Below, piece by piece: positions 1-9,090 of a DNA stretch of 64,000 nt. The stretch spans positions 1 to 64,000 of the forward strand of contig JBBTCO010000030.1 of assembly GCA_038043185.1 (NCBI GenBank). The letters run 5' to 3'. Source of the DNA: UBA5009 sp038043185 (GTDB taxonomy: Bacteria; Bdellovibrionota; Bdellovibrionia; Bdellovibrionales; Bdellovibrionaceae). Within the stretch, counting starts at the first letter, position 1. Each line of letters starts with the position of its first letter. A program made the translations under genes and the position numbers. The notes beneath the pieces are model-generated. The model searched no databases, was not told where the DNA came from, and worked only from the letters and a program-made list of their open reading frames with translations.

Positions 1-282
1 ATCGATATTTCCAATGAATTTTTGCAAAATCGAATTTTTGTTGTTTTTGCATGTGCCCCATACCCCCCAAAAAGGCACAAAGACAGCAAAAACATCGGCA
101 GGATCGGTTGAATCAAAGCGAATAGCTAGGTGGAGAAGGGACGATCCTCGAATGGAAGTCTTATTGTTGATGAAGCACATGCTTTGAACCGATGAGCAGT
201 AAAATTTAATAATGAGTAAGGAATAGCAAAAGAGAGCTTAAGTTAACGTCATTATTTATGAGGCTGTTTCTAAGGTTATTGC
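1..282. other. Left-edge non-coding stretch
   Basis: No gene can be supported here. A short open stretch in frame 1 from the window edge ends at a TGA near base 111, but it is too short to be judged as the tail of a gene. Bases 251-274 (containing ATTTATGAG and TTTCTA) match 18 of 24 positions of the right arm of the palindromic element at 8192-8215, so this may be a decayed half copy of that repeat. The stretch lies downstream of the minus-strand opp operon, and I see no convincing hairpin-plus-U terminator. Confidence 0.4.
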
Positions 283-1515
283 TTATCTTCTTATTGATTT
301 AGGATCCACGGCATCCTGTAAACCGTCGCCGACAAAATTGAAGCTGATCGTTGTTAGCCAGATCATTATTCCTGGTAATATCGTCAACCAAACATTTTTA
401 TAAATAACTTCTTGAGCATTGTTTAGCATATTTCCCCAACTTGGAGTGGGTGGCATTATACCTAACCCTAGAAAACTAAGAGCCGCTTCAAATAAAATCG
501 ACTGACCCACGCCTAATGTGATTGCGACCAGCATGGGCGCTATGACATTGGGGAACATATGACTAAAAATAATGGTGCGGTCACGGGCTCCAAGAGTGCG
601 AGCAGCAAGGACAAACTCTCTTTCGCGAAGTGAAAGAATGCTACCACGAACAAGGCGGGCTACTGTCATCCACGAAAATAAACAAAGAATTAGGAACATT
701 TTCACAATGCTTTCATTCTCGGGATTCATAAGGGATTTAAGTGCAGGTAGTTTTTGCAAATCAATGGCTGCAACCACAATCAGAACGGGAACCAAGGGTA
801 AGGATAGTAATGAATCTGTCACTCGCATTAATAGAGTATCAATAATGCCACCATAAAATCCTGCCAAGCTCCCAATAAATAATCCAACCAAGGCCGAAGC
901 TACGGCAACCATAACTCCGACACCCATGGAAACCCGCGTTCCATAAATTAATCTTATAAAAACATCGCGGCCGACTTCGTCTGTTCCAAAGAGATGAAAA
1001 GAACCAAAGTTTTCCAGCATTTTTTTAAAACTGACAAATTCAGGTTGAGAAATTTTCTCGAATAATTGTAAAGCCTCTGTTTGCGGTTTTGTTCCCAACT
1101 CAAAAAGAATTTCATCAGCGGGGCGTTGACTCATCAATATTTGTTTATCGATAAGGGCTTTGCTTAAAGCTTGTGATTTTTCCGGGTTTTCACTGATCCA
1201 AGTTTCAATAGAACTTTCCTTGGCATCATTGGGAATTTCGGTGCGTGAAAAGGGCAAAAGATAACGGGCCGAAACATTTTGACGATTGGAATCAAGGCCA
1301 AGCCCTTTTGCAATCAGATCTGCGCTAAAAGCGACGAGAACAAAAAATAAAATAACACCAAGGCTGACCACTGCCATTTTGTGTTCCAGAAACTGTCTCA
1401 TGACAATCTTCCAAAGCGGAAGCGCCGTCTCGAGGTCCTTTTTTTGTGCGTCAGTTAGCGAGCCTTGATTGCCAGCCATTTTAACTGAAAGTGATTCTTG
1501 GGTCTGCAAATCCAT
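283..1515 (-). CDS. oppC: Oligopeptide ABC transporter permease OppC-like
   Basis: Inner-membrane permease subunit of a peptide (SBP family 5) ABC importer, forming the channel with the upstream OppB. The N-terminal cytoplasmic tail precedes a first membrane helix at about residues 46-66. The family motif HLFGTDEVGRDVF is at about 174-186, the EAA-type loop that contacts the ATPases is at about 304-323, and the C-terminus has the typical GDGLQDAVDPK ending. At 410 residues it is longer than the usual 290-310, because about 100 charged, probably periplasmic residues (roughly 70-175) sit between helix 1 and the rest. It is the last gene of the operon and overlaps the 3' end of oppB by 35 bases. 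A later ATG at 1479 would avoid the overlap but has no ribosome binding site. Substrate identity cannot be read from the sequence. Confidence 0.9.
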   Translation of the reverse strand: MDLQTQESLSVKMAGNQGSLTDAQKKDLETALPLWKIVMRQFLEHKMAVVSLGVILFFVLVAFSADLIAKGLGLDSNRQNVSARYLLPFSRTEIPNDAKESSIETWISENPEKSQALSKALIDKQILMSQRPADEILFELGTKPQTEALQLFEKISQPEFVSFKKMLENFGSFHLFGTDEVGRDVFIRLIYGTRVSMGVGVMVAVASALVGLFIGSLAGFYGGIIDTLLMRVTDSLLSLPLVPVLIVVAAIDLQKLPALKSLMNPENESIVKMFLILCLFSWMTVARLVRGSILSLREREFVLAARTLGARDRTIIFSHMFPNVIAPMLVAITLGVGQSILFEAALSFLGLGIMPPTPSWGNMLNNAQEVIYKNVWLTILPGIMIWLTTISFNFVGDGLQDAVDPKSIRR

Positions 1516-2452
1516 AAAGAATATCCGCCAATAAGTTCATCAGGAGCACCATGCTCACAGAAATAATAAAAGAGATCATCGCAACGTTGTAATCATTTGC
1601 AATAATGGAGTCATAAACGAGTTTACCAACTCCTTGATAAGCAAAAACAGTTTCGGTCAAAAGCGCACCAGAAAAAAGTCCAGAGAAACTAAGTGCTAAA
1701 ATTGTAATTAAAGGAATCAGTGCGTTTCGGAAGGCGTGTCTCCAAATAATGACTTTGCGCTCGAGTCCTTTTGCTTTTGCCGTGCGAATATAATCATTTC
1801 TTAAAGTTTCCATCATTGCCGAGCGGGCATAACGAATAAAACTTCCGATCTGTTGAACACTTAAACTTAAAATAGGAAGAATTAAATATGTTCCACGATC
1901 TTTAACAAAATTAAAAAAGTTTTCAGAATTAAGACCAACGGTTTCAGTACCTCCAGCAGGAAGTACGCCCAATTGCACGGCGAAGACAATGATCAACATT
2001 AAGGCCATCCAAAAGGAAGGAATGGAAATTCCCGAAAATGCAAAAAAGTTCACGATTGAATCAAACCTTCCACCGGGGTTCAGGGCAGAATAAATTCCCA
2101 GAGGCAAAGCAATTGCTAAACTTAGCAGCAAGGACAGCAAAGAAAGAATAAAAGTATTTTTTAGACGGGGAATCATCAGTTCTTCAACTGGAACACGGTA
2201 AGTTCTGCTGTAGCCAAGATCACCTCCCAGAATGGTATTGACCCAAGTTCCATATCTTTTGTATGCCGGTTGATCCAAGCCATAGAGCGCACGCAATCGC
2301 TCGACATCGGCAGAAGTGATTTTGGGATTACTTTGAATCATTAATTCGACGGGATCGCCAGGCATAAGGGTCATAATATAAAAACAAACATAAGATAATA
2401 TGATTATGACAAGAACTGTTTGGATAAGACGTCGAAGGATATAAGTGCTCAT
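1481..2452 (-). CDS. oppB: Oligopeptide ABC transporter permease OppB-like
   Basis: Inner-membrane permease partner of OppC in a binding-protein-dependent peptide importer. It has the classic OppB layout: an N-terminal helix with YILRRLIQTV, then MPGDP near residue 30, several hydrophobic segments, the EAA loop (DYIRTAKAKGLERKVIIWRH) and a C-terminal ADPR. I chose the ATG at 2452 because it overlaps the oppA stop codon as ATGA, a standard translational coupling. A GTG four codons upstream is also open. The resulting 323 residues fit the family. The gene lies between oppA and oppC on the same strand, so it is co-transcribed with them. Confidence 0.92.
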   Translation of the reverse strand: MSTYILRRLIQTVLVIIILSYVCFYIMTLMPGDPVELMIQSNPKITSADVERLRALYGLDQPAYKRYGTWVNTILGGDLGYSRTYRVPVEELMIPRLKNTFILSLLSLLLSLAIALPLGIYSALNPGGRFDSIVNFFAFSGISIPSFWMALMLIIVFAVQLGVLPAGGTETVGLNSENFFNFVKDRGTYLILPILSLSVQQIGSFIRYARSAMMETLRNDYIRTAKAKGLERKVIIWRHAFRNALIPLITILALSFSGLFSGALLTETVFAYQGVGKLVYDSIIANDYNVAMISFIISVSMVLLMNLLADILYGFADPRITFS

Positions 2453-4155
2453 TCGAGTGTCCACTCTTCAATTTTACCAGTTTCGTGAAATTGATGGCCA
2501 GAAGGTCGGTAGTTTTTTAAATTGGGAGGGACTGCAGAAACGTCCGAGCGATAATACAATGGAATCACTGGAGCCTCTTCGGTGTATACTTTTTGTAACT
2601 CCCACGCTAGATCCGTGCGTTTTTTAGAATCAAATTCAATTTCAAGATCTTCAATGAGTTTGTCGACCTTTGGATTATTCCAGCCGGGTTGATTTTGTCC
2701 TGAATAGCCATTTTTTGTTGAAGGAATCGAAGTGCTGTGAAAAGTTGAGCGTGGAATGTTTTCCGGAGATGAAACCCAAGCATACATCGCGAGATCAAAT
2801 TTTCTTTTTTTAGTCGTTTCACCAAAGAAAACACGCGCTGGTTCGTTTTTAATATTCACTTCAATACCAACTTGTTTCCATTGATCTTGCAAATACACTT
2901 GCACTAATTCGCGAATTTTATTTCCGGCTGTGGTGCCGAAGTTGACCGAGAATTTCTTATTGTCTTTGTAAAGGTAACCATCTTCGCCTTTTTTCCATCC
3001 GGCTTCGGCTAGTAATTTTTCAGCGTCTCTTTTGGAAAATTTTGCGCCGATAACATATTTTTCATCTCGAGTGAACCAAGGATCTTTAGGTGAAACAAAA
3101 TGAATAGCCGATTCTTGTTTTCCTTCAAAAAGAGATTTAGTTAAACTTTCTCTGTCCAGAGCTTGAATCATTGCGCGACGAACACGCCCATCTTTAAAGA
3201 AAGGATGATCGAGGTTAAAGTCGATATGTTCATAGGTAATGCCTTTTGTGAATGTCACGAGGTAGGGTAGCTTTTCAGCATTAATTTTTTTATCAAACTC
3301 AACGGCTTGATCAAAACTTAATCCCAGGGTGGAAATCATATCCACAGTTCCAGAACGCAAATTAGCTTCAAGGGCCGCAGTGTTTGGAATTAACTTGATA
3401 ATCACTTTTTGGATTTTCGGTTTTTCACCATAAAAATGAGGATTCGGAATAAAGGTCACATGATCGCTTAATTTTATTTCTGAAATAAGATAAGGGCCAT
3501 TGTAAAGACCAGGATTCGTTGGCGCTTTGCTGTAGGTCGAATTTTTCTCATAACCTTCTTTTTGAGCATTGAATTTTTTGAAGGGTTCGTCTTCTAAATG
3601 TTTAGGTACAGGGTAGAAGGTGCCATGCCTATTAAAATCCCAACGTGCTTTTTTATAAGTGAAAGAACATTTTTTTGGATTCTTAGAATCGATATCAATT
3701 TTTTCAATCATATCATAGGATTCTTTGTCAGCAATTGAAACGTTAGGGCTTAGAGCAATTGTTCGGGCCATAGCAAAATCATGACAGGTGACAGGGACTC
3801 CGTCGCCCCATTTTGCATTCTCAAGGATTTCCCATTCTGCAATAATTTTCTTTTTTCCACCGACGGTAATAAACTTGGCTTTGCCATTTTCAATTGTCGG
3901 TATTTCTTTAGCAAGTTGAGGATACCATTTAGTGTCCGGATCCATGTGAACAAGTTTGCGCCCGGTCATATGATACATATAAGTTGTTTGCGACATTGTC
4001 ATAATCAGCGGATTAAGAGTTTCAAACTCTTGAGATGTTCCAATTTTGAGTTCCGTGTTTTTTACCGAGCTCGATGAGTTTTTCTTACCTGTGCAAGAGA
4101 CAAAATACATCAGCGTCAAAATGACGAGAATTGAAGCTTTACAAAGATTTTTCAT
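2449..4155 (-). CDS. oppA: Peptide-binding lipoprotein, SBP family 5 (OppA-like)
   Basis: Extracytoplasmic solute-binding lipoprotein that would capture peptides for the OppBCDF transporter. A lipoprotein signal peptide ends in a lipobox FVSC with the acylated cysteine at residue 21. The remaining ~545 residues have the family-5 binding protein layout, including a conserved-looking region around DLAMYAWVSSPENIPRS and a C-terminal APVIPLYYRS segment. The start at 4155 is preferred over an ATG 24 bases upstream because AAGGAG sits about 9 bases before it. It overlaps the end of oppF by 17 bases and couples by ATGA to oppB. The lipidation suggests it is membrane tethered. Ligand preference is unknown. 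Confidence 0.92.
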   Translation of the reverse strand: MKNLCKASILVILTLMYFVSCTGKKNSSSSVKNTELKIGTSQEFETLNPLIMTMSQTTYMYHMTGRKLVHMDPDTKWYPQLAKEIPTIENGKAKFITVGGKKKIIAEWEILENAKWGDGVPVTCHDFAMARTIALSPNVSIADKESYDMIEKIDIDSKNPKKCSFTYKKARWDFNRHGTFYPVPKHLEDEPFKKFNAQKEGYEKNSTYSKAPTNPGLYNGPYLISEIKLSDHVTFIPNPHFYGEKPKIQKVIIKLIPNTAALEANLRSGTVDMISTLGLSFDQAVEFDKKINAEKLPYLVTFTKGITYEHIDFNLDHPFFKDGRVRRAMIQALDRESLTKSLFEGKQESAIHFVSPKDPWFTRDEKYVIGAKFSKRDAEKLLAEAGWKKGEDGYLYKDNKKFSVNFGTTAGNKIRELVQVYLQDQWKQVGIEVNIKNEPARVFFGETTKKRKFDLAMYAWVSSPENIPRSTFHSTSIPSTKNGYSGQNQPGWNNPKVDKLIEDLEIEFDSKKRTDLAWELQKVYTEEAPVIPLYYRSDVSAVPPNLKNYRPSGHQFHETGKIEEWTLE

Positions 4156-5137
4156 GCAGAAGATCTCCTTTTTTGTCATAGAGCCAGCAGGCCGTCATTT
4201 GATCGGCAGTACCTTCTAATATTGGAATTTGTTTTGGACAGATATCCATTTTCTTTGGGCAGCGAGGATGGAATGAACAACCAGATGGTGGACTAATAGG
4301 GCTGGGAACTTCACCAGTTAAAGTTTGTTTCATTTTCTTTTTACCTTCACCTACTCGCGGGATCGAACCGAGCAAAGCTTGAGTGTAAGGGTGTTTTGGG
4401 TGACTGAAGATTTCTTCACGAGTCCCAATTTCAACAATTTTGCCAAGATACATAACAGCAATTCGATCACAGAAATACTGCACGACCGACAAATCATGGG
4501 AAATAAAAATATAAGTGAGGTTGAGTCTTTCCTGCAGATCCTTAAGCAGATTTAGAATTTGCGCTTGAATGGAAACATCTAAGGCTGATACAGGTTCATC
4601 GCAAATAATGAGTTCGGGCTCGAGCGCAATGGCGCGAGCGATGCAAATCCTTTGTCGCTGACCACCAGAAAACTCGTGAGGGTAGCGATTGACCTGAGAA
4701 GCCTTGAGTCCAACCATTTCAAGCAACCATTTGACTTTTTCATCTCTTTCATTTCCTTTTAAGATTCCGTGAATCTCGAAAGGTTGCTTTAAAATTTGAC
4801 CAATTGTCATGCGAGGATCTAATGAAGCATAGGGATCTTGAAAGATCATTTGCATTTCCTTGCGCTTTTGACGAAGACTTTCGCCTTTAAGTGCAATGAA
4901 ATCTTTACCACCAAAATTGATTTGGCCACCAGTAGGTTCATAGAGACGAATCAAGGTGCGACCTAAGGTGGACTTTCCGCAGCCACTTTCGCCGACGATG
5001 CCCAAGGTTTCGCCTTTTTTGACGGAAAGAGTGACATCGTCAACGGCTTTGCAATCAGCGACATGACGAAGAAGTAATCCCTTTTTTATGGGGAAGTACT
5101 TTTTGATATTCTTTGCTTCAAGAATGATCTGGTTCAT
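4139..5137 (-). CDS. oppF: Oligopeptide ABC transporter ATP-binding protein OppF-like
   Basis: Cytoplasmic ATPase that powers the peptide importer together with OppD. Seen in order: Walker A GESGCGKS at residues 49-56, signature FSGGQRQR, Walker B with LIICDEPVSALD, an ISHDLSVV switch region, and a C-terminal oligopeptide/dipeptide domain with a cysteine cluster (GCSFHPRCPKKMDICP). The YFPIKKG start and the oligo-HPY tail point to OppF/DppF rather than OppD. The start at 5137 is chosen because a GAGG motif precedes it and it then begins 7 bases after the oppD stop. An upstream start at 5173 would overlap oppD. The length of 332 residues is normal. Confidence 0.93.
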   Translation of the reverse strand: MNQIILEAKNIKKYFPIKKGLLLRHVADCKAVDDVTLSVKKGETLGIVGESGCGKSTLGRTLIRLYEPTGGQINFGGKDFIALKGESLRQKRKEMQMIFQDPYASLDPRMTIGQILKQPFEIHGILKGNERDEKVKWLLEMVGLKASQVNRYPHEFSGGQRQRICIARAIALEPELIICDEPVSALDVSIQAQILNLLKDLQERLNLTYIFISHDLSVVQYFCDRIAVMYLGKIVEIGTREEIFSHPKHPYTQALLGSIPRVGEGKKKMKQTLTGEVPSPISPPSGCSFHPRCPKKMDICPKQIPILEGTADQMTACWLYDKKGDLLHEKSL

Positions 5138-5144
5138 GAAAACC

Positions 5145-6131
5145 TCAAAGGGGGTTGAAACAGGCCACTTCATGACCTGGTTCCAGTTGTACGAGGGGTG
5201 GCTTTTGAATTGGACACTCAGCTACTGCCCGAGGGCAGCGATTGAAAAAAGGACAGCCGGCTGGAAGTTCGTGAGGAGCCGGAACAGTTCCCTCGATGGT
5301 CTTCAAACGATGAGGGCGATGACCAACGCGTGGACGCGATTCAACAAGGGCCGCAGTGTAGGGATGTCTTGGACTACGAAATAAGGTGAGCGTGTCTGCT
5401 TTTTCACAAGTTTGTCCGGCATACATCACGATAACTTTGTCCGAGACTTCCGAAATAACACCCAAGTCGTGGGTAATAAACTGAACTGACATTTTAAATT
5501 TTTCTTGAAGATTTTGAAAGAGCTCAAGAATTTGGGCTTGAATTGTTACGTCTAAGGCGGTTGTTGGTTCATCTGCAATAAGGAAAATGGGATCACAGGA
5601 AAGGGCCATGGCAATCATAGCTCGCTGACGCATGCCACCCGATAATTGATGAGGATAGTTCGAATATCTTTCAATCGGAGCCGGGATGCCGACGAGTTTG
5701 AGCATTTCAACCGAGCGGTCTCTGGCTTCTTTGGCCGAACATTTTTTATGACGTAGGATCTGTTCGTCAATTTGATAGCCAATAGTTAAAACTGGGTTCA
5801 GGGCGGTCATGGGCTCTTGAAAGATCATTGCCATCTCAGCGCCACGAACCTCTTGCATTTGTGATTCGGGGAGGGCCAAAAGATCACGGCCATTTAAGAA
5901 GGCCTTACCGTTTGTGATTTTCCCCGGCTTTTCAATAAGTCCCATCAAGGAAAATGAGGTTACGGATTTTCCACAACCGCTTTCGCCAACGATACCCAGT
6001 GTTTCGCCTTTTTTTATGTCATAAGAAACATTATTGACGGCGTGGAAAGGGCCGGTCTTCATAAAAAAAGTTGTTTGAAGATTTTCAACTCTAACGACTG
6101 AATCAGAATCGATCACTTTTACCCCACTCAA
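5145..6131 (-). CDS. oppD: Oligopeptide ABC transporter ATP-binding protein OppD-like
   Basis: Cytoplasmic ATPase subunit of the peptide importer and first gene of the operon. Walker A GESGCGKS lies at residues 49-56, the signature LSGGMRQR at 163-170 and Walker B FLIADEPT at 183-190. The C-terminal tail carries the four-cysteine cluster typical of OppD/DppD (GCPFFNRCPRAVAECP plus a final C); in some family members this region binds an iron-sulfur cluster, which is untested here. The start is a TTG at 6131 preceded by GGAG at a short spacing. The 72-base gap to the upstream sohB-like gene could hold the operon promoter, but no clear -35/-10 pair was recognised. Confidence 0.93.
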   Translation of the reverse strand: MSGVKVIDSDSVVRVENLQTTFFMKTGPFHAVNNVSYDIKKGETLGIVGESGCGKSVTSFSLMGLIEKPGKITNGKAFLNGRDLLALPESQMQEVRGAEMAMIFQEPMTALNPVLTIGYQIDEQILRHKKCSAKEARDRSVEMLKLVGIPAPIERYSNYPHQLSGGMRQRAMIAMALSCDPIFLIADEPTTALDVTIQAQILELFQNLQEKFKMSVQFITHDLGVISEVSDKVIVMYAGQTCEKADTLTLFRSPRHPYTAALVESRPRVGHRPHRLKTIEGTVPAPHELPAGCPFFNRCPRAVAECPIQKPPLVQLEPGHEVACFNPL

Positions 6132-6203
6132 AGCTCCAAAATGATTACCTCAGTCATTGGTTAAATGCAAAGAGAGATTGAGCTTTTCATGTATCGGGTC
6201 GCA

Positions 6204-7208
6204 TCAAATTAAGCGGCGTGAATCCAATTCTTGCCATACTTTTTGCAGGCCATTTTGTAAAGCTTGTCCAAGAATTCCTGAGAGTTTTTCGCGCAAAGGC
6301 TGCTTCTTAATTATCTTCAGATGAAGGATCTGATGGCTATCAAGATGGGATAAAATAAAATCATCACTTGTTCTTATTTCGTCGACCAAGCCAAGAGCCT
6401 GAGCGTCAGTTCCGAACCAGTATTCCCCGGTAGCCACAGTTTCTAATTGCAACTGAGGACGGTTTTGTCCTACAAACTTTTTGAAAAGAGTGTGGGTTTG
6501 CTCGAGTTGCTCAAGAAATTTTTCTTCGCCCTTTTCAGTGATCGGGCCAAAAATGCTAACAGTTCTTTTGAATTCCCCAGCTGTATATTCTTTATAATCG
6601 ACATCATTTTTTTTGAGTATGCGATTAAAATTTGGCACTTGAGCAATAACGCCAATGGAGCCGATGATACCAAATGGTGCGCTCAGAATCTGGTTTGCAG
6701 TGCAAGCCATAAGATAGCCCCCGCTGGCAGCCACTTTGTCGACGCAGGCGGTGAGGGGGATCCCTCTTTCGCGGACTCTTAACATTTGTGAAGCGGCAAG
6801 ACCATAACCGTGAACAACGCCACCGGGACTTTCTACGCGCACAGCAACACGGTCTTGAGGCGTGGCGATCAAAAGAAGTGATGTGATTTCATCGCGAAAC
6901 TGATCTACAGCCGAAGCTTTCATGTCACCTTTGAAATCCAAGACAAAAAGTTTGGGACGACTGAGTACATTTTCTTTTTTTTTCTTTTTCTGTTTTTTCT
7001 CAGATTTTAAGGCTTCTTTTGTCGACGTCATGCCTTTGAGTAAAATTTGAGTGTGTTTATATTTTTCATTAAGATGATCTACCTCGAGTTCAGGTTTCTG
7101 TTTCGCTTTTGCTGCTAACAGGGCGCCAAGAATAATTAAGGTGGCGAATGCAAAAACAATCAATCCTGTTTTTGCTGCAAAAAGTCCAAGTTCTGACCAA
7201 AATTCCAT
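6204..7208 (-). CDS. sohB: SohB-like inner-membrane serine protease (peptidase S49)
   Basis: Membrane-anchored signal-peptide-peptidase-type serine protease acting on the periplasmic side. A single N-terminal helix (about 12-34) is followed by a lysine-rich linker (about 68-79) and the S49 domain from about residue 86. The catalytic dyad expected for SohB/SppA is visible: Ser162 in the ASGGYL motif and Lys214 in GEFKRT, at a spacing of 52 residues as in Escherichia coli SohB. The length (334) also matches SohB rather than the longer SppA. GAGG precedes the ATG at about 8 bases. It is transcribed in the same direction as the opp operon 72 bases downstream, so it could be co-transcribed and degrade membrane or signal peptides whose products the importer recovers; that link is speculation. 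Confidence 0.9.
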   Translation of the reverse strand: MEFWSELGLFAAKTGLIVFAFATLIILGALLAAKAKQKPELEVDHLNEKYKHTQILLKGMTSTKEALKSEKKQKKKKKENVLSRPKLFVLDFKGDMKASAVDQFRDEITSLLLIATPQDRVAVRVESPGGVVHGYGLAASQMLRVRERGIPLTACVDKVAASGGYLMACTANQILSAPFGIIGSIGVIAQVPNFNRILKKNDVDYKEYTAGEFKRTVSIFGPITEKGEEKFLEQLEQTHTLFKKFVGQNRPQLQLETVATGEYWFGTDAQALGLVDEIRTSDDFILSHLDSHQILHLKIIKKQPLREKLSGILGQALQNGLQKVWQELDSRRLI

Positions 7209-7325
7209 AATGTTTTCCTCATGATAAAGGAATGAATCTGGATCTTTGTCGTGAGAAAGTCAAATGACTATAAATGCTTTTATTTTACAGCAGCCAGGAG
7301 TCAAAAATGTTGCTAATCTTGATGT

Positions 7326-8090
7326 ATGAAAAGGTCTGAAAAACTCAATTTAGCGATAAGGCTTATTTTGATGGGGTGGCTAATCCTTGTCATTTCGAAT
7401 CCTGCCTTAGCCAAGAATCGAGACGAGGACATCGCAGATTCAGTTGGCTCGGAAATATCACGTTTTAAGGGCTTTCGGGAACACAAAGATGATGAAAAAA
7501 CCTTTGACCAAGAGCGCGAGCGGGGTCGGGTCGCTTATGACGAGGAACTTGAACAAGAAGCGACTCAAGCTAAAAAAGATTTAGAAGAGTACCGTAAAAA
7601 TAAAAAAAAAGAAATTATCCCAGAGCAAATGGAAGAATATCGTGAGCACGTGAAAGAAAAAAAACAGCAATTTATAGAGGATGAGGAGATCGAGAAAGAA
7701 TACGCCAGAAAAACGCACCTCATCCGTTCTCAGCTCGCAAAAAGAACTCTTTCAGAAGAAGAAGAGTTGGGGCTGAATGTAAAAAGTGAACGTATCGATT
7801 ACAAAAAAAGAACTATGTATGGAGCCACACCGAATTTCAAAGCGATGCGAAAAGGGATGGGTTCATCTTCTGAATCAGGCGGTGGGACATCCTCTCGCCC
7901 ATCGATGCCTAATTTTCCTTCAGCGCCAAATGAGGATTTTTCCGATACCGGCTTTATTCCGCCACCACCCATGCCAGATCCATTTGAACCAAACAGTGAT
8001 TTTTCTTTTCCTCCGCCAGCGCCCGATTTTAGTGACGGAGATTTTCCACCGCCACCGCCCCCACCTCCCCCAGACTTCGGCGAATTCTAG
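7326..8090 (+). CDS. Secreted charged protein with proline-rich tail
   Basis: I do not recognise a family. A signal peptide of about 29 residues ends in ALA. Residues 30-160 are extremely rich in Glu, Lys, Asp and Arg and should form a long helix or coiled coil. From about 170 the sequence becomes Ser/Gly/Pro-rich, and the last 60 residues are dominated by Pro, Phe and Asp, ending in FPPPPPPPPPDFGEF. This layout suggests an extended periplasmic or surface protein with a flexible tail rather than an enzyme. The gene is divergent from sohB. Its stop codon lies inside the left arm of the palindromic element that begins at 8087, so the element directly abuts the coding sequence. Confidence 0.7.
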   Translation: MKRSEKLNLAIRLILMGWLILVISNPALAKNRDEDIADSVGSEISRFKGFREHKDDEKTFDQERERGRVAYDEELEQEATQAKKDLEEYRKNKKKEIIPEQMEEYREHVKEKKQQFIEDEEIEKEYARKTHLIRSQLAKRTLSEEEELGLNVKSERIDYKKRTMYGATPNFKAMRKGMGSSSESGGGTSSRPSMPNFPSAPNEDFSDTGFIPPPPMPDPFEPNSDFSFPPPAPDFSDGDFPPPPPPPPPDFGEF

Positions 8091-8214
8091 AAGCGGCCTC
8101 ATAAATAGTGATCCTTCGTTGCCTTCGTCGGATTCTCCCTGCGACGTACAGGAAGTACGCCTCAGTCGAATCCTCCTCGTCGCCTCGGCTGACTATTTAT
8201 GAGACCGCTTCTAG
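8087..8214. repeat. 128-bp palindromic intergenic element
   Basis: Near-perfect 23-base inverted arms (left 8087-8109, right 8192-8214, one mismatch) flank an 82-base core. The core has its own nested pairing: GGATTC with GAATCC, and GCGACGTAC with GTACGC around a short AGGAA loop. The whole could fold into a long cruciform or RNA hairpin. It sits between convergent genes and overlaps the stop codon of the upstream gene. Likely roles are a bidirectional terminator or a REP/MITE-type dispersed repeat. No transposase is present. Confidence 0.8.
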
Positions 8215-8242
8215 CTTGTTAGTTTGCTTTTTAAACAGCCGT

Positions 8243-8989
8243 CTATTTGGGGATGATTTCTTCGAGGGTTAGTCCGGTGATTTTGCGTAAGCCTCGGATG
8301 AGATAGGCAAACACAAGAATGAGAACAGCCATTGATGGCAATAAAATAACCAAGAAAGACCATTTCGTCATTTCTGCAATTTGTTCATTTAACATTCCCG
8401 ATTTTAGGCTTTCTTCAAGTTGGGGATCAAGAGGTTGGAAAATTCGGGAAGCGAGCAAAAAATTAAGTAAGGCGCTCAACACAAAGGATAAAGAAAGTAG
8501 AATGGTACTTGCTTTTAATAAGTTATAAAAATCTTTTTGCCGATGGGCTGCATCGACACGGTTTTTTAAAAGATTAACATTAATGATTTGAGGGTTTAAA
8601 AAAAGGCTTTGAATAAAAGGCTTCGAAGTATAGGCCGAGGCCAACACAAAAATACCAATAAGTGCGGGAAAAGCGGCTTCCTTGACGGCAAACCAAAATC
8701 CGGTCAATCCAGAAAGAGCGAATCCACCAGTTAAGGCAATATTAATAAGTCCCAACAGGGAAAAAAAATTCGTTTTTTTTCGATTCCACCAATCAACGGC
8801 ACCAAAACCTAGTGGGAAAGCCAAAGCCAAAATCAATGCATTGACGGCTCCAAACACTTGGGTTCCCTTATTCAAAATTAAAATTGGTAAAAAAATATTA
8901 AATAGCATATTGAGAAAGGGATTTCCTTGCTCATTTTTACTTGCGTTGAAATTAATTTCATCTTTTTTTGCGGAAGCGTCTTCAGACAT
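8243..8989 (-). CDS. VC0807-family integral membrane protein
   Basis: Multi-pass inner-membrane protein of the VC0807-type family, whose function is not established. About six hydrophobic segments are visible. Family-like stretches include the first helix with FLPILILNK, then FPLGFGAVDWWNRKKTNFFS, the GLTGFWFAVKEAAFPALIG segment and the C-terminal LRKITGLTLEEI. The preferred start is the ATG at 8989, giving 248 residues; a TTG 42 bases upstream is also open, and neither has a strong ribosome binding site. It is convergent with the proline-tailed protein, from which the palindromic element separates it, and divergent from the small secreted protein at 9091. Confidence 0.75.
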   Translation of the reverse strand: MSEDASAKKDEINFNASKNEQGNPFLNMLFNIFLPILILNKGTQVFGAVNALILALAFPLGFGAVDWWNRKKTNFFSLLGLINIALTGGFALSGLTGFWFAVKEAAFPALIGIFVLASAYTSKPFIQSLFLNPQIINVNLLKNRVDAAHRQKDFYNLLKASTILLSLSFVLSALLNFLLASRIFQPLDPQLEESLKSGMLNEQIAEMTKWSFLVILLPSMAVLILVFAYLIRGLRKITGLTLEEIIPK

Positions 8990-9090
8990 TTTTCTATACT
9001 TAACTTCTTTGAGTGAAAAGGCAAGACTCAACTTTAGCCCAGCGAGAGGTCTTTTCTTTTCATTCAGAGCCTTTTGAATTAAGATGAGGA

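Noticed and set aside
5088..5384. A plus-strand ORF within oppF/oppD
   Set aside because: It is antisense to two strongly conserved ATPase genes and shows no family pattern.
7786..8202. A 138-residue ORF overlapping the proline-tailed gene and palindrome
   Set aside because: It is in another frame of a well-supported gene and passes through the palindromic element; no ribosome site or homology.
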